DNA of 64,000 bases from Petrolisthes cinctipes. Its lineage: Eukaryota; Arthropoda; Malacostraca; Decapoda; Porcellanidae. A program made the translations under genes and the position numbers. This document shows positions 43,975 through 56,685 of the stretch, in pieces (position 1 is the stretch's first letter; each line of letters starts with the position of its first letter). Below the pieces are notes generated by a model. The model was not told the DNA's origin. It ran no database searches and saw only the letters and a list, made by a program, of their open reading frames with translations. The stretch covers positions 528,501-592,500 of the forward strand of contig JAWQEG010002438.1 of NCBI GenBank assembly GCA_033782935.1. Direction: 5' to 3'.

Positions 43975-45205
43975 TTGTACCCCTATAAATTAGTCAGTTT
44001 TGATGTTAAGTCTCTTTTCACCAATGTCCCACTAGATGATATATTAAATTTCCTCCCAAACATCATTGGCAACAATATTGATGGGATACCAAGTGACATC
44101 ATCACCAAATTGATTAGGTTGTGTGTTGACAGTTCAACGTTTGTATTTGAAGGTAGGCACTACTCACAGAAATTTGGTATGGCCATGGGAAACCCCCTTT
44201 CCCCTGTTTTGGCTAATCTATACATGGAATATTTTGAGGATAATTTGTTAAGTACAATTAAAGAATCAAATGTAACGTGGCTAAGATATGTGGATGATGT
44301 ATTATGTTTTTGGCCTGATCATCTAGATGTTAATGATTTTTTGGAGAAATTAAACTCACTTGTCCCTTCCATCAAATTTACTCATGAACTTGAACAAGAT
44401 AACACTCTCCCATTTTTAGATGTTCAAATTGTAAGAGATAATGGTTTTCTCAAAACAAAAGTGTATAGGAAGCCTACAAACATACTATCTTATGTCCATT
44501 TTCATTCTAACCATCACATGAAGGTGAAGAAATCAATATTTATATCCATGTATTTAAGGGCATATAGGATTTCGGATCCTGAATATTTAGAAGCAGAAAT
44601 TAAAACAATTTTAGAAATTGGTCAGAAATTAAAATACCCAGTGAACATTCTTAATCAGTGTCATAATACAGCAAAGAAACGCTTTTATCACGTAAGAGAT
44701 GAGAGGTTACCTCGCCAGCCATATCAAAAGATACTTGTCCTTCCATTCCATGAAAACTTTATTGATTGTATTCAGGTACTGAAGAAACTCAATGTACAAA
44801 TAGTGTTTAAATATGATAATACAGTTAAAAAAAAAAACTCTCATCAAGAATAGTCCAGAAAATGACTCTGGTGTAATATATAAAATTCCATGTAGGGACT
44901 GTGACCAGTTTTATATAGGACAGTCTGGTAAAGATTTAAAAACTAGAGTATCACAACATAAGTATAGCGTCAAGGTGGGACAACAAAGTAGTGGATTATT
45001 CCAACATAAAGCTATCAACAATCACCATATTAATTGGGCTGGCTCTAAAGTTTTAGCTAAGGCAAAATGTTTTTATGAAAGGAATGTAATCGAATCTTGT
45101 ATGATTTCTAATATATATGATAGAAATGTGAATTTGAGTTATGGTCATTTTAAGTGTGATAAAGTGTTGACAGATATGGTAATTAAGAGATTCCCGCCAG
45201 ACTAA
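43975..45205 (+). pseudogene. Penelope RT/GIY-YIG, right (plus) copy with poly-A frameshift
   Basis: Starts further upstream than its mirror copy: YKLVSFDVKSLFTNVP (RT motif A with catalytic Asp), QKFGMAMGNPLSPVLANLYM, RYVDDVLCFW, then the same C-terminal half. A longer A run at about 44826-44836 shifts the frame, splitting it into 43975-44853 and 44813-45205, the latter carrying the GIY-YIG domain. Otherwise it differs from the mirror copy by very few residues (LVPSIK/LAPSIK, SNIYD/SNTYD). Confidence 0.92.
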
Positions 45206-45401
45206 TCTGGGCATGTGATGTGAGGTGAGGTGAGGTTTCTTTTAGCTCCACCCCCAGGTGGCCTATGTGTATATATACTCTGACTATACCCTTTTATGTT
45301 TCACTCTGTCTGAGGATGTAATATACGAAAGTACTTACTGTTCTGTCTATTATTTCTCCTCTGGTTATTTTGCATACACACACCCCACGGTGAAGTGAGG
45401 T

Positions 45402-45404
<3 letters not shown>

Positions 45405-45497
<93 letters not shown>
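45405..45497. repeat. (TA)n microsatellite at the Penelope 3' end
   Basis: About 45 TA units; a shorter TA run (42777-42801) borders the other side of the palindrome. Confidence 0.95.
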
Positions 45498-45499
<2 letters not shown>

Positions 45500-45584
45500 A
45501 ATCTAAATATTTGTTAATGTACTGTGTAATAATTATCGTAAAAACCTTGAGGTCAATAATTATTCTATACGTGTGAGTGTGGAG

Positions 45585-46080
45585 GGTAATAACATAATAA
45601 TAACATAATAATAAATAACATAATAATAACATAATAATAATAAATAACATAATAATAAATAACATAATAATAATAACATAATAATAATAATAATAAAAAT
45701 AAAATATGATCAGACATGCACTGTGACGTAGAAATCTAAACAGCTGATGGGGAAGACTCGTTTAATTGTACCACAACAAAGAGAAGTCCACAACAAAGGG
45801 AAATTATATAAAGAATGTTCAAGAATAAACAGGGACATTTCCACCTGTCGATAAAATACCAAAATTACCGTCGATATTCAAGAGTAACTAAACAGGAAAA
45901 AAGAATTATTGAGGCAAAAAAAAAAAAAGGATATTCTTCTACTGCTGCCTGGTGAAGTTAGGGAAATTTTGTCAAGGATGTAGGCCTGGCAACACTGGGT
46001 CAGTCAGTCAGTCACTTCACTTGTTGAGGCCCGGGCACGTGTGATCAGGCAGGATAATCATCAATTGTCTTTTTTTTTTT
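45585..46080. other. (ATA)n-rich DNA, no gene seen
   Basis: ATAATAAC repeats to about 45700, then unremarkable sequence. No exon recognised. Confidence 0.5.
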
Positions 46081-46083
46081 TTT

Positions 46084-46322
46084 TAATCTCCTGCCAGTGC
46101 TTTATAATTACATTCTAAAGGCCTCCATAGACTGTCAATCATACCTGCGCAAACTGTGTGATTGTGGAAGCATAACCGTACGTGGTGTGTGTGTGGGTGG
46201 ATAATAATAAATTGTTTTTGTTTTTTAAATCTCCTTCAAGTGCTTTATATTTACATTCTGAAGGCCTCCATACATTATCAATCATACCTGCGCAAACTGG
46301 GTGATTGTGGAAGCCTAACCAT
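46084..46322. repeat. Two tandem copies of a roughly 90-bp unit
   Basis: CAGTGCTTTATAATTACATT and a diverged partner at 46237, each followed by GCCTCCATA and CAATCATACCTGCGCAAACT. Separated by T-rich and GT-rich DNA. The unit could be an exon duplicate (it is open on the plus strand, ILKASI..QSYLRKL), but no family match was recognised. Confidence 0.6.
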
Positions 46323-46490
46323 AATAATAATGTTGTATTGTAGTTACGTAGTCTTACAATAAAAAAAAAAAACAAATAATAATAATAATAATAATGTTGT
46401 TTTACAGTTACATAGTCTTACATTACAAAACAACAAACCTAATAATAATAATGTTGTATTGCAGTTACATAGTCTTACATTTCCTATATG
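46323..46490. repeat. (AAT)n minisatellite, inverted relative of 23.9-24.2 kb
   Basis: Three units of AATGTTGTATTGCAGTTACA then TAGTCTTAC; exact complement of the units at 23885-24225. Confidence 0.85.
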
Positions 46491-46719
46491 CTGTAAACCC
46501 TCAAAAATAACAACAACAACAGCGTGTGTGTGTGTATATCGGAGTGTGTATGTGTGTGTGTGTATATCGGAGAGTGTATGTGTGTGTGTGTGTATCGGAG
46601 TGTGTGTGTGTGTGTATATGTATCGGAGTGTGTATGTGTGTGTGTATCCCAAAGACCTGACGGATGACATTTGATGCCCTTTGTTTTCCCAGACAGACAT
46701 GTTTCAGGGCATTTTGATT

Positions 46720-47149
46720 AGGAAATAAATTTGTTAATTAACAACAACAACAAGGGTTCACACAATGAAATAGGTAGGTAATTTTCCGCTAAGAAAGCAC
46801 AAAGTTTCAGTTCAATTTTCTTGGCAGACTTGTCTAATGTATCATTACTGAATATGAAGCTGGCGAGAGATGAATTATTTGCATGCTGCAATGAAAGATT
46901 TTTGTGCCTCTGACTGGATGTGTGTCTCATAATGTCTGATTTGCTACATTGAATGTCTGAGTTACATATACTGCAATATGCTAGATGCCTAAGAGATGTT
47001 GATCTTGGAGATTTTTTTAACCATCCTGAGAACTTAGGGAGACTCTGATGTCTTAGGGTCTGAATCAAAGGCACGTTACCAGTACAAAAATTGATATGAT
47101 TAGGGAAAAAAACAACCAGTACAGTGTAATTATAAGCAGTACCCTGCAC
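46720..47149 (-). pseudogene. hAT-type BED-like zinc-finger fragment
   Basis: An open minus-strand stretch encodes GWLKKSPRSTSLRHLAYCSI, then C-x2-C and H-x5-H zinc-ligand spacing (CSICNSDI, RHTSSQRH), and IELKLCAFLAENYLPISLCEP. This is the usual N-terminal form of hAT transposases and derived zinc-finger proteins (a BED-like finger followed by an LAAFIAEHN-type helix). It ends in a (GTT)n run. No DDE region follows within reach. Likely a transposon remnant or an isolated exon. Confidence 0.6.
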
Positions 47150-48050
47150 TGAAATTAGATTTGCTTGTTATTACAGAAAAATAGGTATGTTTTGGTTAGA
47201 TTTTGGATAGGAAAACAATGATCAAGAATTAAGGCTTCATAATGTAACGTTAGATACTGGGCCAGATATTGGCAATTTGGAGCAAAGCACTTAAATTCAC
47301 TTATGTTTCGGTTTTCATCCCTGCACCATCATGGTACTGGTATCCTACGGCGAATTTATATATTTTAACACATTATAGAGCATTTAGAACTGATAGTGAC
47401 ATCTGTGAATGAATATTATCACTGTATATTACTGTGTATCAAAAAATTTCAAAAAATTTAACGGAAGTGGTAAATTCACTATTTGTTTTCGACCTTATTG
47501 ATATATTACAAAGTGCTAATTATAATTATTTACCTGAATAAAGCTGACACAAACACTATCGGCTTTCCCACAGATTCAGTCATCTGAGGACAAGTAGCAT
47601 TCACGTGTAAATAACTAAATATTCCAGGCCGCCATCCGCTGACCGATCCTCACACACTGTACTGCGTCTGCACTCACTGACTCTGGCTGCTCTGGCACGG
47701 CAGGCTGTTGCAATTTGAATTTGCCTCTCTCACACACAAAATCATAATAATAATAATAATAAAAATAAATAAATAATAAATAAAATAGTGAAAGAAAATT
47801 CCTACATATCCCCATTTTAATGTGAACTCTACTACTTCCCTTGTACAAATATTCCACTTCTCCCATCTTCAAACCAAGATTGAAACTGCTATGTAAATTA
47901 TCAAAATCCCCTAGAAAATAGGAAATATATCCCAAAAATTCTCCAATTCCCCTAGATTTTGTCTTTTTTAGCATTACCCTAGGTTTTACCCTAACAAGGG
48001 TCCAATTCCCCTAAAATGGGGTATTTTACCCTAAAGTGGAAACACTGGTG
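47150..48050. other. No gene recognised
   Basis: Medium-complexity sequence. A segment at 47800-48030 repeats phrases such as CCAATTCCCCTA and TTTACCCTA, resembling a decayed repeat. No coding assignment. Confidence 0.5.
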
Positions 48051-48740
48051 TATGTATGTATGTGTGTGTTTGTGTATATTAGTGCAAAAGATAATATGTA
48101 TGTATGTATATTTATGTATTAAATAAATTATGTATTAGGAATATTATTTATATGTATAAATAAATACAGTATTATTTATGTAATATGTATATTTATGTAT
48201 GTATATGAATTATTGCCAAGGATATGTATGTTTGTATGTATGTTTTTATGTGTGTTTTATGTGTGTATGTATATGTATGTGTGTATGTTTAAGTATGTGT
48301 GTATGTATATGTGTGTTTATGTATGTGTGTGTATATATGTATGTTTATGTATGTGTGTTTGTATATGTATGTTTATGTATGTGTGTGTGTGTATATATGT
48401 ATGTTTATGTATGTGTGTTTGTATATGTATGTTTATGTATGTGTGTTTGTATATGTATGTTTATGTATGTGTGTGTGTGTGTATATATGTATGTTTATGT
48501 ATGTGTGTGGTATATGTATGTGTATGTATGAATATATGTATTAATGACAAAGATATGTATGTATGTTTTTATGTATGTGTATGACTGTGTATATTAGTGC
48601 CAAAGATATGTACGTATATATGTATAGATGTATGTATGTATGAATATGTATGTATATTAATGCCAAAGATATGTATGTATGTATATGTTTAGATGTATGT
48701 ATGTATGTATGTATGTATATTAATACCAAAGATATCCATA
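48050..48740. repeat. (GTAT)n/(GTGT)n microsatellite field
   Basis: TATGTATGTGTG-type repeats with a recurrent GCCAAAGATATGTATGTATG phrase. Cys/Val/Tyr-rich frames here are artefacts. Confidence 0.95.
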
Positions 48741-50790
48741 TATGTATGTATAATTAAATACAGTATTATGTATATATATGAATTATGTATTAAAGTTATG
48801 TATTAAAAATTATGTATATATTAATTTATGAATATTTATTTTTATTATGTATAATTTAATCCATAATTTTCTGTATTTTTTTCTGTATAATTTATATTTA
48901 TATTCTTTTTATTAATATATTTATTTTTGTATTAAAATTTCTATATATTTATTTTCTATATAATTTCATTATTATTATTATTATTATTATTATTTTAAAT
49001 ATTTTAATATTTATTATTTATTAAAAATTTATATAAAATAATAATAATAATAATGATAATAAAAATAATATATAAATTATTATCCTTTCAATATGACCCT
49101 ATGTATGTATGTATGTATGTATATAGATAAAAATATGTATGGAAATTAAAATAAAATAATGAAAATAATTGAATATTTACTTACAAGCAAATCGTAAGCT
49201 AAAAAAATAATAAAAAAAAAAACAGTCTACCCTCTACATTAGGTACCATAGAAAACCAGTTCTTACTACCACAAAAGAAAACGATAGTCAGAAAGGGGAA
49301 ACAATTATAAAAAGTTAGAGACCTGTTTTGGGTGGCGTGCAAAACCCGTAGATTTTATTGAAATTACCGTAGACTTTTATGGCAATTTTTTTGTGAAAAA
49401 TTAATTATATAAAAAATAATAGTATACCTTAAACTTTTAGCATCATAGAAAACCAACGTGTTCCATTAAAGAAAACTTTAACTATGTTAGGGGAAACAAT
49501 TGTAAAAAGTTAAGGGGCAGTTTTGGGTGGCGTGCAAATCCTGTAGAGTTTATTGAAATTCCCGTAGACTTTTATGGTAAATTTTGACGAAAAATTTGCC
49601 CCCAAGGCTTTTTTTTTTTTTTTTTTTTTAAGTCTGGCCAACAATTCCCGTAGATATTATTTATACTATTTGGTTTTCTTTGATGATTGTTTTATAAAAA
49701 ATGTATTTATTATGAAATATTAACAGGTAGTTTTTTTTATTTTATTTTTAAAGGTAATTATTTTAATTTATATAGGTATTTTCCCTTATAGAAAACGTTA
49801 GTTGTTTAATTAATTTTAGGGATAACTATTATATTTTATTTTCAAGGGAAATTATTTTTTTTAGTTTTTATGGGAAATTATTTCATTTTATTATTTAAGT
49901 ATGACTATTTCATTTTTCTATAATTAATGAAACTAATTTAATTTACATATGTATCATAGAAAACGTTTATATATTTTTTATTTTTAAGGCTGACTATTTT
50001 TTTTATTGATTAAGGATAACTATATTATTTTTTTATAATTAGGGGAACTATTTTAATTTATGTATTTCATATCATAGAAAACGTGTACATATTTAGTATA
50101 ACTTTTAAGGGTTACTAATTTATTTTATTAATTATTATTGTGGAACCATTTTAATTTGTAAACTTAATTTTTACATCATAGAAAACGTGTATATTTTTAT
50201 TATTTTATTATTTTATGGTTGACTATTTTATTATATTTATTTAGGGGAAACTATTTTATTCTATTATGAAAATTGAAACTTTTAATATATAAATAAATAA
50301 TAAAATTTAAAACTTTATTATTAACTTACATACATTCATACAAATGCAAAAATAAAACACATTATTATTATTTAAAATTATTTATTATTTATGTAAACAC
50401 AACCTCTTATATAAATTCATAGAAATTCTTAATGTTAATATTATGTAAATTAATGTAAATCTCAGGAATGTTTAAATGTAAATTCTTTGTAAATAATAAT
50501 GTAAATTCTATGTAAATTTCTTATAAATTAATGTATATTATACCTATGTAAATCACTTATAAATTAATGTAAATTACTCATATAAATCCCTTGTAATTTC
50601 TTTGTAAAATATTCATAACACAACCTATGTAAATTCTTTGTAAATTCATTTAAATTCTTAATGTAAATACAACCTCATAAATTCATGTAAATTCACATAA
50701 ATTCTATGCAAATTAATAATGTAAATAAGTAAATTATGACTGTGTAAATAATTATGTAAATCTTTAATGTAAATCTAGTTTTTATCCATT
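48740..50790. other. AT-rich tandem DNA without genes
   Basis: Includes two copies of a roughly 195-bp unit (about 49245-49425 and 49440-49610; phrase GTTTTGGGTGGCGTGCAAA), a region repeating ATCATAGAAAACGT every 100-200 bp (49.8-50.2 kb), and GTAAATTC/TGTAAATT repeats (50380-50770). The last type resumes at 58.5-58.7 kb, on the far side of LINE-A, marking the insertion site. Confidence 0.65.
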
Positions 50791-51132
50791 CAGGAGGTGG
50801 AGCCAAAGGGGAAGGCAGTGTGGGGGTGAGACCTAGCTTCCCCCACATATAGGTTTTAAGGTTTTTATTGTATTTTTATTGTATTTTAGTGTTTTTAAGA
50901 TTTTAATTTCTATGACTAAATGTTTTTATATTTTGTGATAATTTCTTTTAAATTTATGACCGTGTTTTTAGCTTTTGACAATGCCGACGGCCCGTGTCCC
51001 TCCGGGAATGAGCACTGCATTGGCCTTGCCAGCCATCAGTGGCCCCTTAATGGGGGAGTGGACAGCTATGGCTACTGGCGGGGGGGGGGGTCTCCGGGTT
51101 GCCCTGTAGAGGGAGTAGGGAAGAGGGATTGT

Positions 51133-52677
51133 ATGAGAGTGGTAGCTGTGAATGTGAATGGAATGACGGATGGGACCAAGAGGCGAGAGATTGTAGAATG
51201 TTTTAAGAAAGGAAGAGTGGATGTGATGGGAGTGACGGAGACACATGTGAAAGGATGTGGAGTGGTTGAGTGTCAGGAAGGAAGGGAGAGTGGACTGTGG
51301 GAGGGAATGGAGGGAGGAGTTGTATGGACCTAGTATGAATGAAAAAAGTAAAGGAAGAAGGAAGAAAGGGTGTGCGCTGTTGGTGTCTCCGTGGGTGTGG
51401 AAGGGAGTGGATGGACATGGGTGGAATGGGTCAAGAATAGTATGGATGACTGGAAAGATTGGCTTGGTGAAGTATGCTTGGGTGTGTGCTTATGCACCAG
51501 TGAATGAAAAGAGTAAGACGGGGAGAGAGAAGATGAGAGTGTTTTGGGAAGAGTTGAATGCATGTCTGAGAGGAATTGATAATGAAAGGAGAGTAGTGAT
51601 GATGGGAGACATGAATGGAAAGGTGGGAGGTGAGGAAGTGGGGAATACTGTGGGTAAATGGGGTGTAGAAGGAACAAATGAGAATGGTGAGTATCTGGTG
51701 GATGTCTGTGCTGAGAGGGGGTTGTTCTTGGCGAACACCTTCTTTCAGCACAAGATGATCCACAGGTATACATGGAAGAGAAGGGATGAGAGAGGAGAGC
51801 AGAAGAGTTTGATTGATTATGTGGCAGTGGATGAAAGGTTGAGGAAGGATGTGTATGACGCAAAAGTGGTGAGAGGAATGGTCCATTGCTCCGACCATTT
51901 TGCGGTGTTGGTGAGGATGAAGGTTAGGGTTAAGTGGGAGTATAGTAGGGGGGATGAAGGGGTGAGGAATCAGAGGGAGGTGGCTAGTGGGAAATTAGAT
52001 GTAGAAGAGTATAGGGAGGAATATAAGAGGAGGGTGGGTGAGGTGCTGGGGGATGTAAGGATGGGGATAGGGGAGGGAGTGGGAGTGAATGCGGTGTATG
52101 AAATATTTAAGATGATAGTTTTGAGGACAGCAGCAGAGGTAGTAGGATATAAGACACAGAAGAGGGGCAAGAAAGGGAGTGCTTGGTGTACAGAAGAAGT
52201 GAAAAAATGCTGTAGAGGATAAGAGGAAGGCATATCGGAGAACACTACAGAGGAATGTGCCGGAAGAAGTGAGAGAGAGATGGAAAAGAGAATATAATGT
52301 GTGAAAGAGACAAGTTAAAAGGATGGTGAGTGAGAGTAAAAGGAGAGTGGATGAGGAGTTTTGTATGAAGCTGAGTGAAAAGTTTAAAGAGAACAAGAAA
52401 TTATTCTGGAAGGAAGTTAAAAGAGAAAGAGGAGAAGGAAAGTCTGGTAGTGTGAGAATGAAGAGAGAGGATGGAGTTACTGTGAGTAGAAGTGAGGAAG
52501 TGAAAGAAGTGTGGAAGAGGCATTTTGATCGGTTGATGAATGGGGGGACGGGAGGGGAGGCGGTGGTGACATGCATGGGGATGGAGGCAGGTGGTAGACG
52601 ACAGGATGTACAGGGAGAATTAGGAAGGGAAGAGGTTAGGAAAGCAATAGGAAAGTTGAAGATGGGAAAGGCACCAG
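51133..52677 (+). pseudogene. LINE-A endonuclease and linker, frameshifted
   Basis: Endonuclease motifs: MRVVAVNVNGMTDGTKRREI, VMGVTETHVKG, VVMMGDMNGKVGGEE and the CSDHFAVLV catalytic His. Frameshifts near 51330 and at the A run about 52205, and a TGA at about 52302 where the sequence predicts Cys (NVCKRQVKR). The linker ends LKMGKAPG, directly continuous with GVDGITAEMLK at 56882 once the transposon is removed. The poly-G run at 51083 is an added length risk. Confidence 0.88.
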
Positions 52678-53125
52678 GGCCCGTATTCCAGAAATTTTTT
52701 AAGTATTCTGCTTAAGTGTAAAAAAATACTTAAGTATTAATTTAAGTCCACTTAAGATGAGTGTAATACTTAAGTATTGCCCCAAGCACAGCACTTAAGT
52801 GTAAGTCCTTACCTTGTATGAAAAGCAACTCATGGCAAAACTTGATGTTGTAAAAATATGTCTATTTTGGCAAAGAGTGCATTAGAAATAAAGGTAATTA
52901 TATTAGACATATCTATATGAACTGCTACGAATTACGGCTTATCAATGGTCTAATAAAATACGATTTTGAAAAGGTATAAATTTTCTGGGAACCAATTATT
53001 TTGGTCGTTTGCGCATCGAAGCCAACACGCGGTGTATTTGTTTGTGTTTACTTTTCAGTTTCACTCGAGATCCAAAGTTGATAACATACCTTGTGACCTT
53101 CGTATCTACTACAACATCAACAGAT

Positions 53126-54687
53126 ATGGACACTCAGGGAAGTACGAGCAAGAGATCTTCCAATTGGTCGAAGGATGAGATTATATATCTCATTCAAAGA
53201 ATAGAGGAGAGAAAGAAAATAATAAAGGGCAAGTTTGGTCCCAACTTGACCATCAAAGATAAAAGGGAAGCATGGCAAGACATCACAGATGCTCTCAATG
53301 CAGCTTACCCTGGGGTGAACCGCAGTGTTGCCCAAGTTGAGAAAAAGTGGCAAAACATTGCCAGTAAAGGAAAGAGGGATATTCATGCCAGAAGACGTCT
53401 ATATAACAAGACAGGTTAGTGCTTTTGTATATTATCTCCTTGGCATTTCAAAACATGTGTTTGATCTACCTTATTTCCCTACAAACTGCTTTTTCACTGA
53501 AAGTATTTCTTAAATATGATCAAGTCTGTGGGCAGAAATCTTCAGTTAATCACACTTTAAAGTTGGAATATATTGGTACTGTTAAACCTACAACAGTACT
53601 ACAGTATTTGGGGTTGAAAATAAGGGTGAAGATTAAGAAGAGGTTATGCCTGGTTAGGTGGAATGTAATTAGCTAAGCATGATTCCATGCTATTGGCTTG
53701 CTGTTAAATATATGCTACAAGAAAATTTAATATCCTTTCTGCTTAAAAGAATCCAATATAAGATTACCATAGCATATTACCATTATTAACAGATGTAGTA
53801 CAATACAAGTATTTTATACAGTTTAGGCATCTATATTTGAAGAATTTCCAAGTTTTTTTTATATATATTCATGATATGTACTGAATATCTTTTCTACAGG
53901 AGGTGGACCACCTGCCCCGGGAGGTGACCAAGGTGATCCGATCCTTGATGGCATAGAGGTTATTTATGGAAAGGACAACGTTACCCTTACTGGCATTCTA
54001 GAGAAAGGGTCAGCAGAATCCCACATCATGGATGCCAGAAAGATGTGCCATACTGTAGCAGGTGCCAGCAGGTATAGTACCGTACTTCGTTAAATTTTTA
54101 TAAAATGTTTTTCATTTTATGACCTGAAAGTTCTCATTTGTTTCTTTTATATTCCTGTAAGAATACTTCTCCAAAACTTCTCCGTTAACTGTAGTACATT
54201 ATTTTCAGTCTGTACTGTGCATGGATACATTCAGTTCTAAGAAGTCTCGTCATTGTAATTATTGTACAGTAACACCCTTGCAGGACTGAGTTAGCCCAAC
54301 TGGCATACAATACCAATCAATTTTTTGTTTAGAGCTGATTACAGAATCATTATTTGGTTTTTGAGGATTCTTGCCATTTTAATTACTGTACTTGTATATA
54401 TTAAAAGAAAACAACATGCTTGCAGGACCGAGGATATGGGACCTCTTCAAGATATTATCATGTTGCCTGAAGGGGTGGTGGATGATGATTTGCCAGATGT
54501 AATTACTCATTTCAACTCAACACAAATCAATCATCCAGCAGCATCCTCAGCAGCATCCTCAGAACTTCCAGTAGAGGTAAAACTTGTTTACGAGGCACAG
54601 GAACGGGCCTACAAGGCAAAGGAGGCAGCCTGGATGGCCATTGAAACATATTATAAAAGAAAAATAAATAAAGAATTCAACTCTTGA
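53126..54687 (+). CDS. Harbinger SANT/Myb-like DNA-binding partner (240 aa, 3 exons)
   Basis: Exons 53126-53414, 53900-54071, 54426-54687 joined in phase give 240 residues. N-terminal SANT/Myb-like trihelix domain (NWSKDEIIYLIQRIEERKKI, AWQDITDALNAA, VEKKWQNIASKGKRDI) with the Trp spacing of that fold. The middle part starts GGGPPAPGG and continues VIYGKDNVTLTGILE. The C-terminal part has a conserved helix (VYEAQERAYKAKEAAWMAIE). In characterised Harbinger elements the partner brings transposase to the nucleus and to the transposon ends. The start ATG precedes MDTQGSTSKRSSNWSK. Confidence 0.88.
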
Positions 54688-55247
54688 GTGCACTCAAAGA
54701 CTATACTAGTGCGGTATTTAGTGCAATAAAATATTTATTGGCAGTATATATATGATTTTATTTAATACCTTAAAATTATAAATACATTCTACCAGAAGAG
54801 AAAGAATATAATAATTCTCAAAAATATCTCTACATCCTTGTCTAAAGTGAGTCTTCATGTTCTTTGGGATGTTCACTGTTCAGGCCTGTGGATGAAAATC
54901 AGTATATAAGGAAAGATCCAATATTCAAAACTAAACAACCCAGAGACTGTTCTAATTCTATGGTGCGTATGGATATTCACCGAATTGGTGAGCATAATGA
55001 AAAGATTAACTGACACATGTAACTGTCTTAAATGTAATTTTGGCTTCATTACTTTAGATTATAAGTTCTTTGATCACAGTACTGTAAATAATGCATATTA
55101 GTGTAAAAAACTAATATCTCTTTGAAAGACTGATAACCTAAAAATATACTGTATTTAATTCATCATTTCATTAGGAGTAACTATACTGTATCTTCTGTAT
55201 TGGATACTTCATTAAAGATGAACAAAGCAAAAGATGAACAATATCAC

Positions 55248-56685
55248 TTACTGGAAATAAAGGTTGACAAAATGATCTCTGAATAAAAGACCATCTCGGG
55301 CTTCACCATGACGGAAGGCGTTGGCTTCATCTGGTTGATCCTCATGTACATCCTGTTGTAGGTCTATGTCTTGTCCGTCCGGTAGTTGTAAATTCCTCTC
55401 TTTACACAAATTGTGGAGAGCTGCACAAACCATCACTATTTTGGTCGTTTTAACAGGGTCAACTCTAATCTCACCGTGTAGGACATGGAAGCGTCTCTTG
55501 AGTTGGCCAATACCTCTCTCCACAACACATCTTGTACATTTGTGTGCTCTGCAATGATAATTTAAACATTTACATTTTGAATAATATCAACAGGGTTCAC
55601 ACCTGGTAGGTCAACAACTGACCGGATATAATTTCGGAATCCTAAAACAATGTAGCGGAAATTCTTCAAACCAGCTCCTTCTAACTGGGCTTCTAACCTT
55701 GAATATTATGTCTATTGAGGAAAATAAAAGGCAGTAGCTATAGAAGATATTGCCTTAGAATGTATGGTATAAAACCTTGTGTTTGATGTATGTAATACAA
55801 TACAGTATATCAATATGTGGTATATGTACTCCAAATGCAGTAAATAATGGTAATGTTAATTGAAAGTCTAAAGAAATTGGACTGAATTTCCCAATTTGGG
55901 GATTATCATATTATTAACCATAATAAAAGTGTACTGAACCTATTGTAAGTTGCCTGTTCCTCGGTCCTTGGTTGGAGATATGGGGTCATCAGCCACGGTT
56001 GACATGGATAGCCACTATCTCCTATGAGATGACATCCTCCTGGTAAAAATCCCCTCTCAAAATCTTCTTTAAGGCCACACTCACTCCATATCCTTGAGTC
56101 ATGAACTGACCCAGGCCAGTTTGCCACCACATCTAATATCTTGTAGCTTGCATCAAAAACTACCTGTACATTGATGCTGTGATAATTTTTTCTATTTATG
56201 TACTCAGCCTCATATTCTTTGGGAGCAACAATCCTTATATGGGTACCATCTATAGCTCCCACTACTCCAGGAAAATTAGCAATTTCTCTAAATGTGGCTT
56301 GTGTTTGGCGAATATCATTTTCTTGTGTTGGGAATTGAATATATCTTGAAATAAAGGCTGGAGTTGCTAGAGCATTCAGTGTTTGAGATATAACTTTGCT
56401 CACTGTTGGTTGTGCTATTCCCATGTCATCACCATTGCATAGTTGCATTTTCCCAGTAGCTAGATATCTCAGTGTTGTGAGCACTTTCATTTCTGCAGAA
56501 ATAGCATTGCTTCTATTTGTTGGTGATGTTATGGCATCTCTCACAAAATCTGTTATCAAAATAATCCCACCACGATCCAGTCTGTATCTTTTCACTAACT
56601 CAGAGTCGTCATACAAGTTTAAAATGTCTTTCCTTTCGCGGTAAAGCCTTCTCCTTCTTGCTCTCACTTGTTGTTGTCCCTCCAT
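55248..56685 (-). CDS. Harbinger DDE transposase (348 aa, 2 exons)
   Basis: Exon 1 55940-56685 and exon 2 55248-55548 (minus strand) join in phase, the junction codon giving YNRAHKCTR. Total 348 residues, the usual size of HARBI1-type transposases. N-terminal helix-turn-helix ([15 protein letters not shown]). Catalytic DDE region: Asp in [12 protein letters not shown], Asp in SVHDSRIW, Glu in [23 protein letters not shown] closes the fold. A donor (AATAG/GTTCAG) and acceptor (ATTGCAG) are visible. All signature residues are present. Confidence 0.94.

Larger units (their letters stand above)
42802..45373. mobile_element. Penelope-like element arranged as a giant palindrome
   Basis: Left arm 42802-43967 (minus copy) and right arm 44204-45373 (plus copy) are nearly identical inverted repeats separated by 236 bp that belong only to the plus copy. 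Both are 5'-truncated at different points inside the RT domain and run to the same 3' end, followed by (TA)n on both sides. Head-to-head partial copies are characteristic of Penelope-like element insertions. Confidence 0.93.

Noticed and set aside
48195..48584. Cys/Val/Tyr-rich ORFs
   Set aside because: Translations of (GTAT)n and (GTGT)n repeats.
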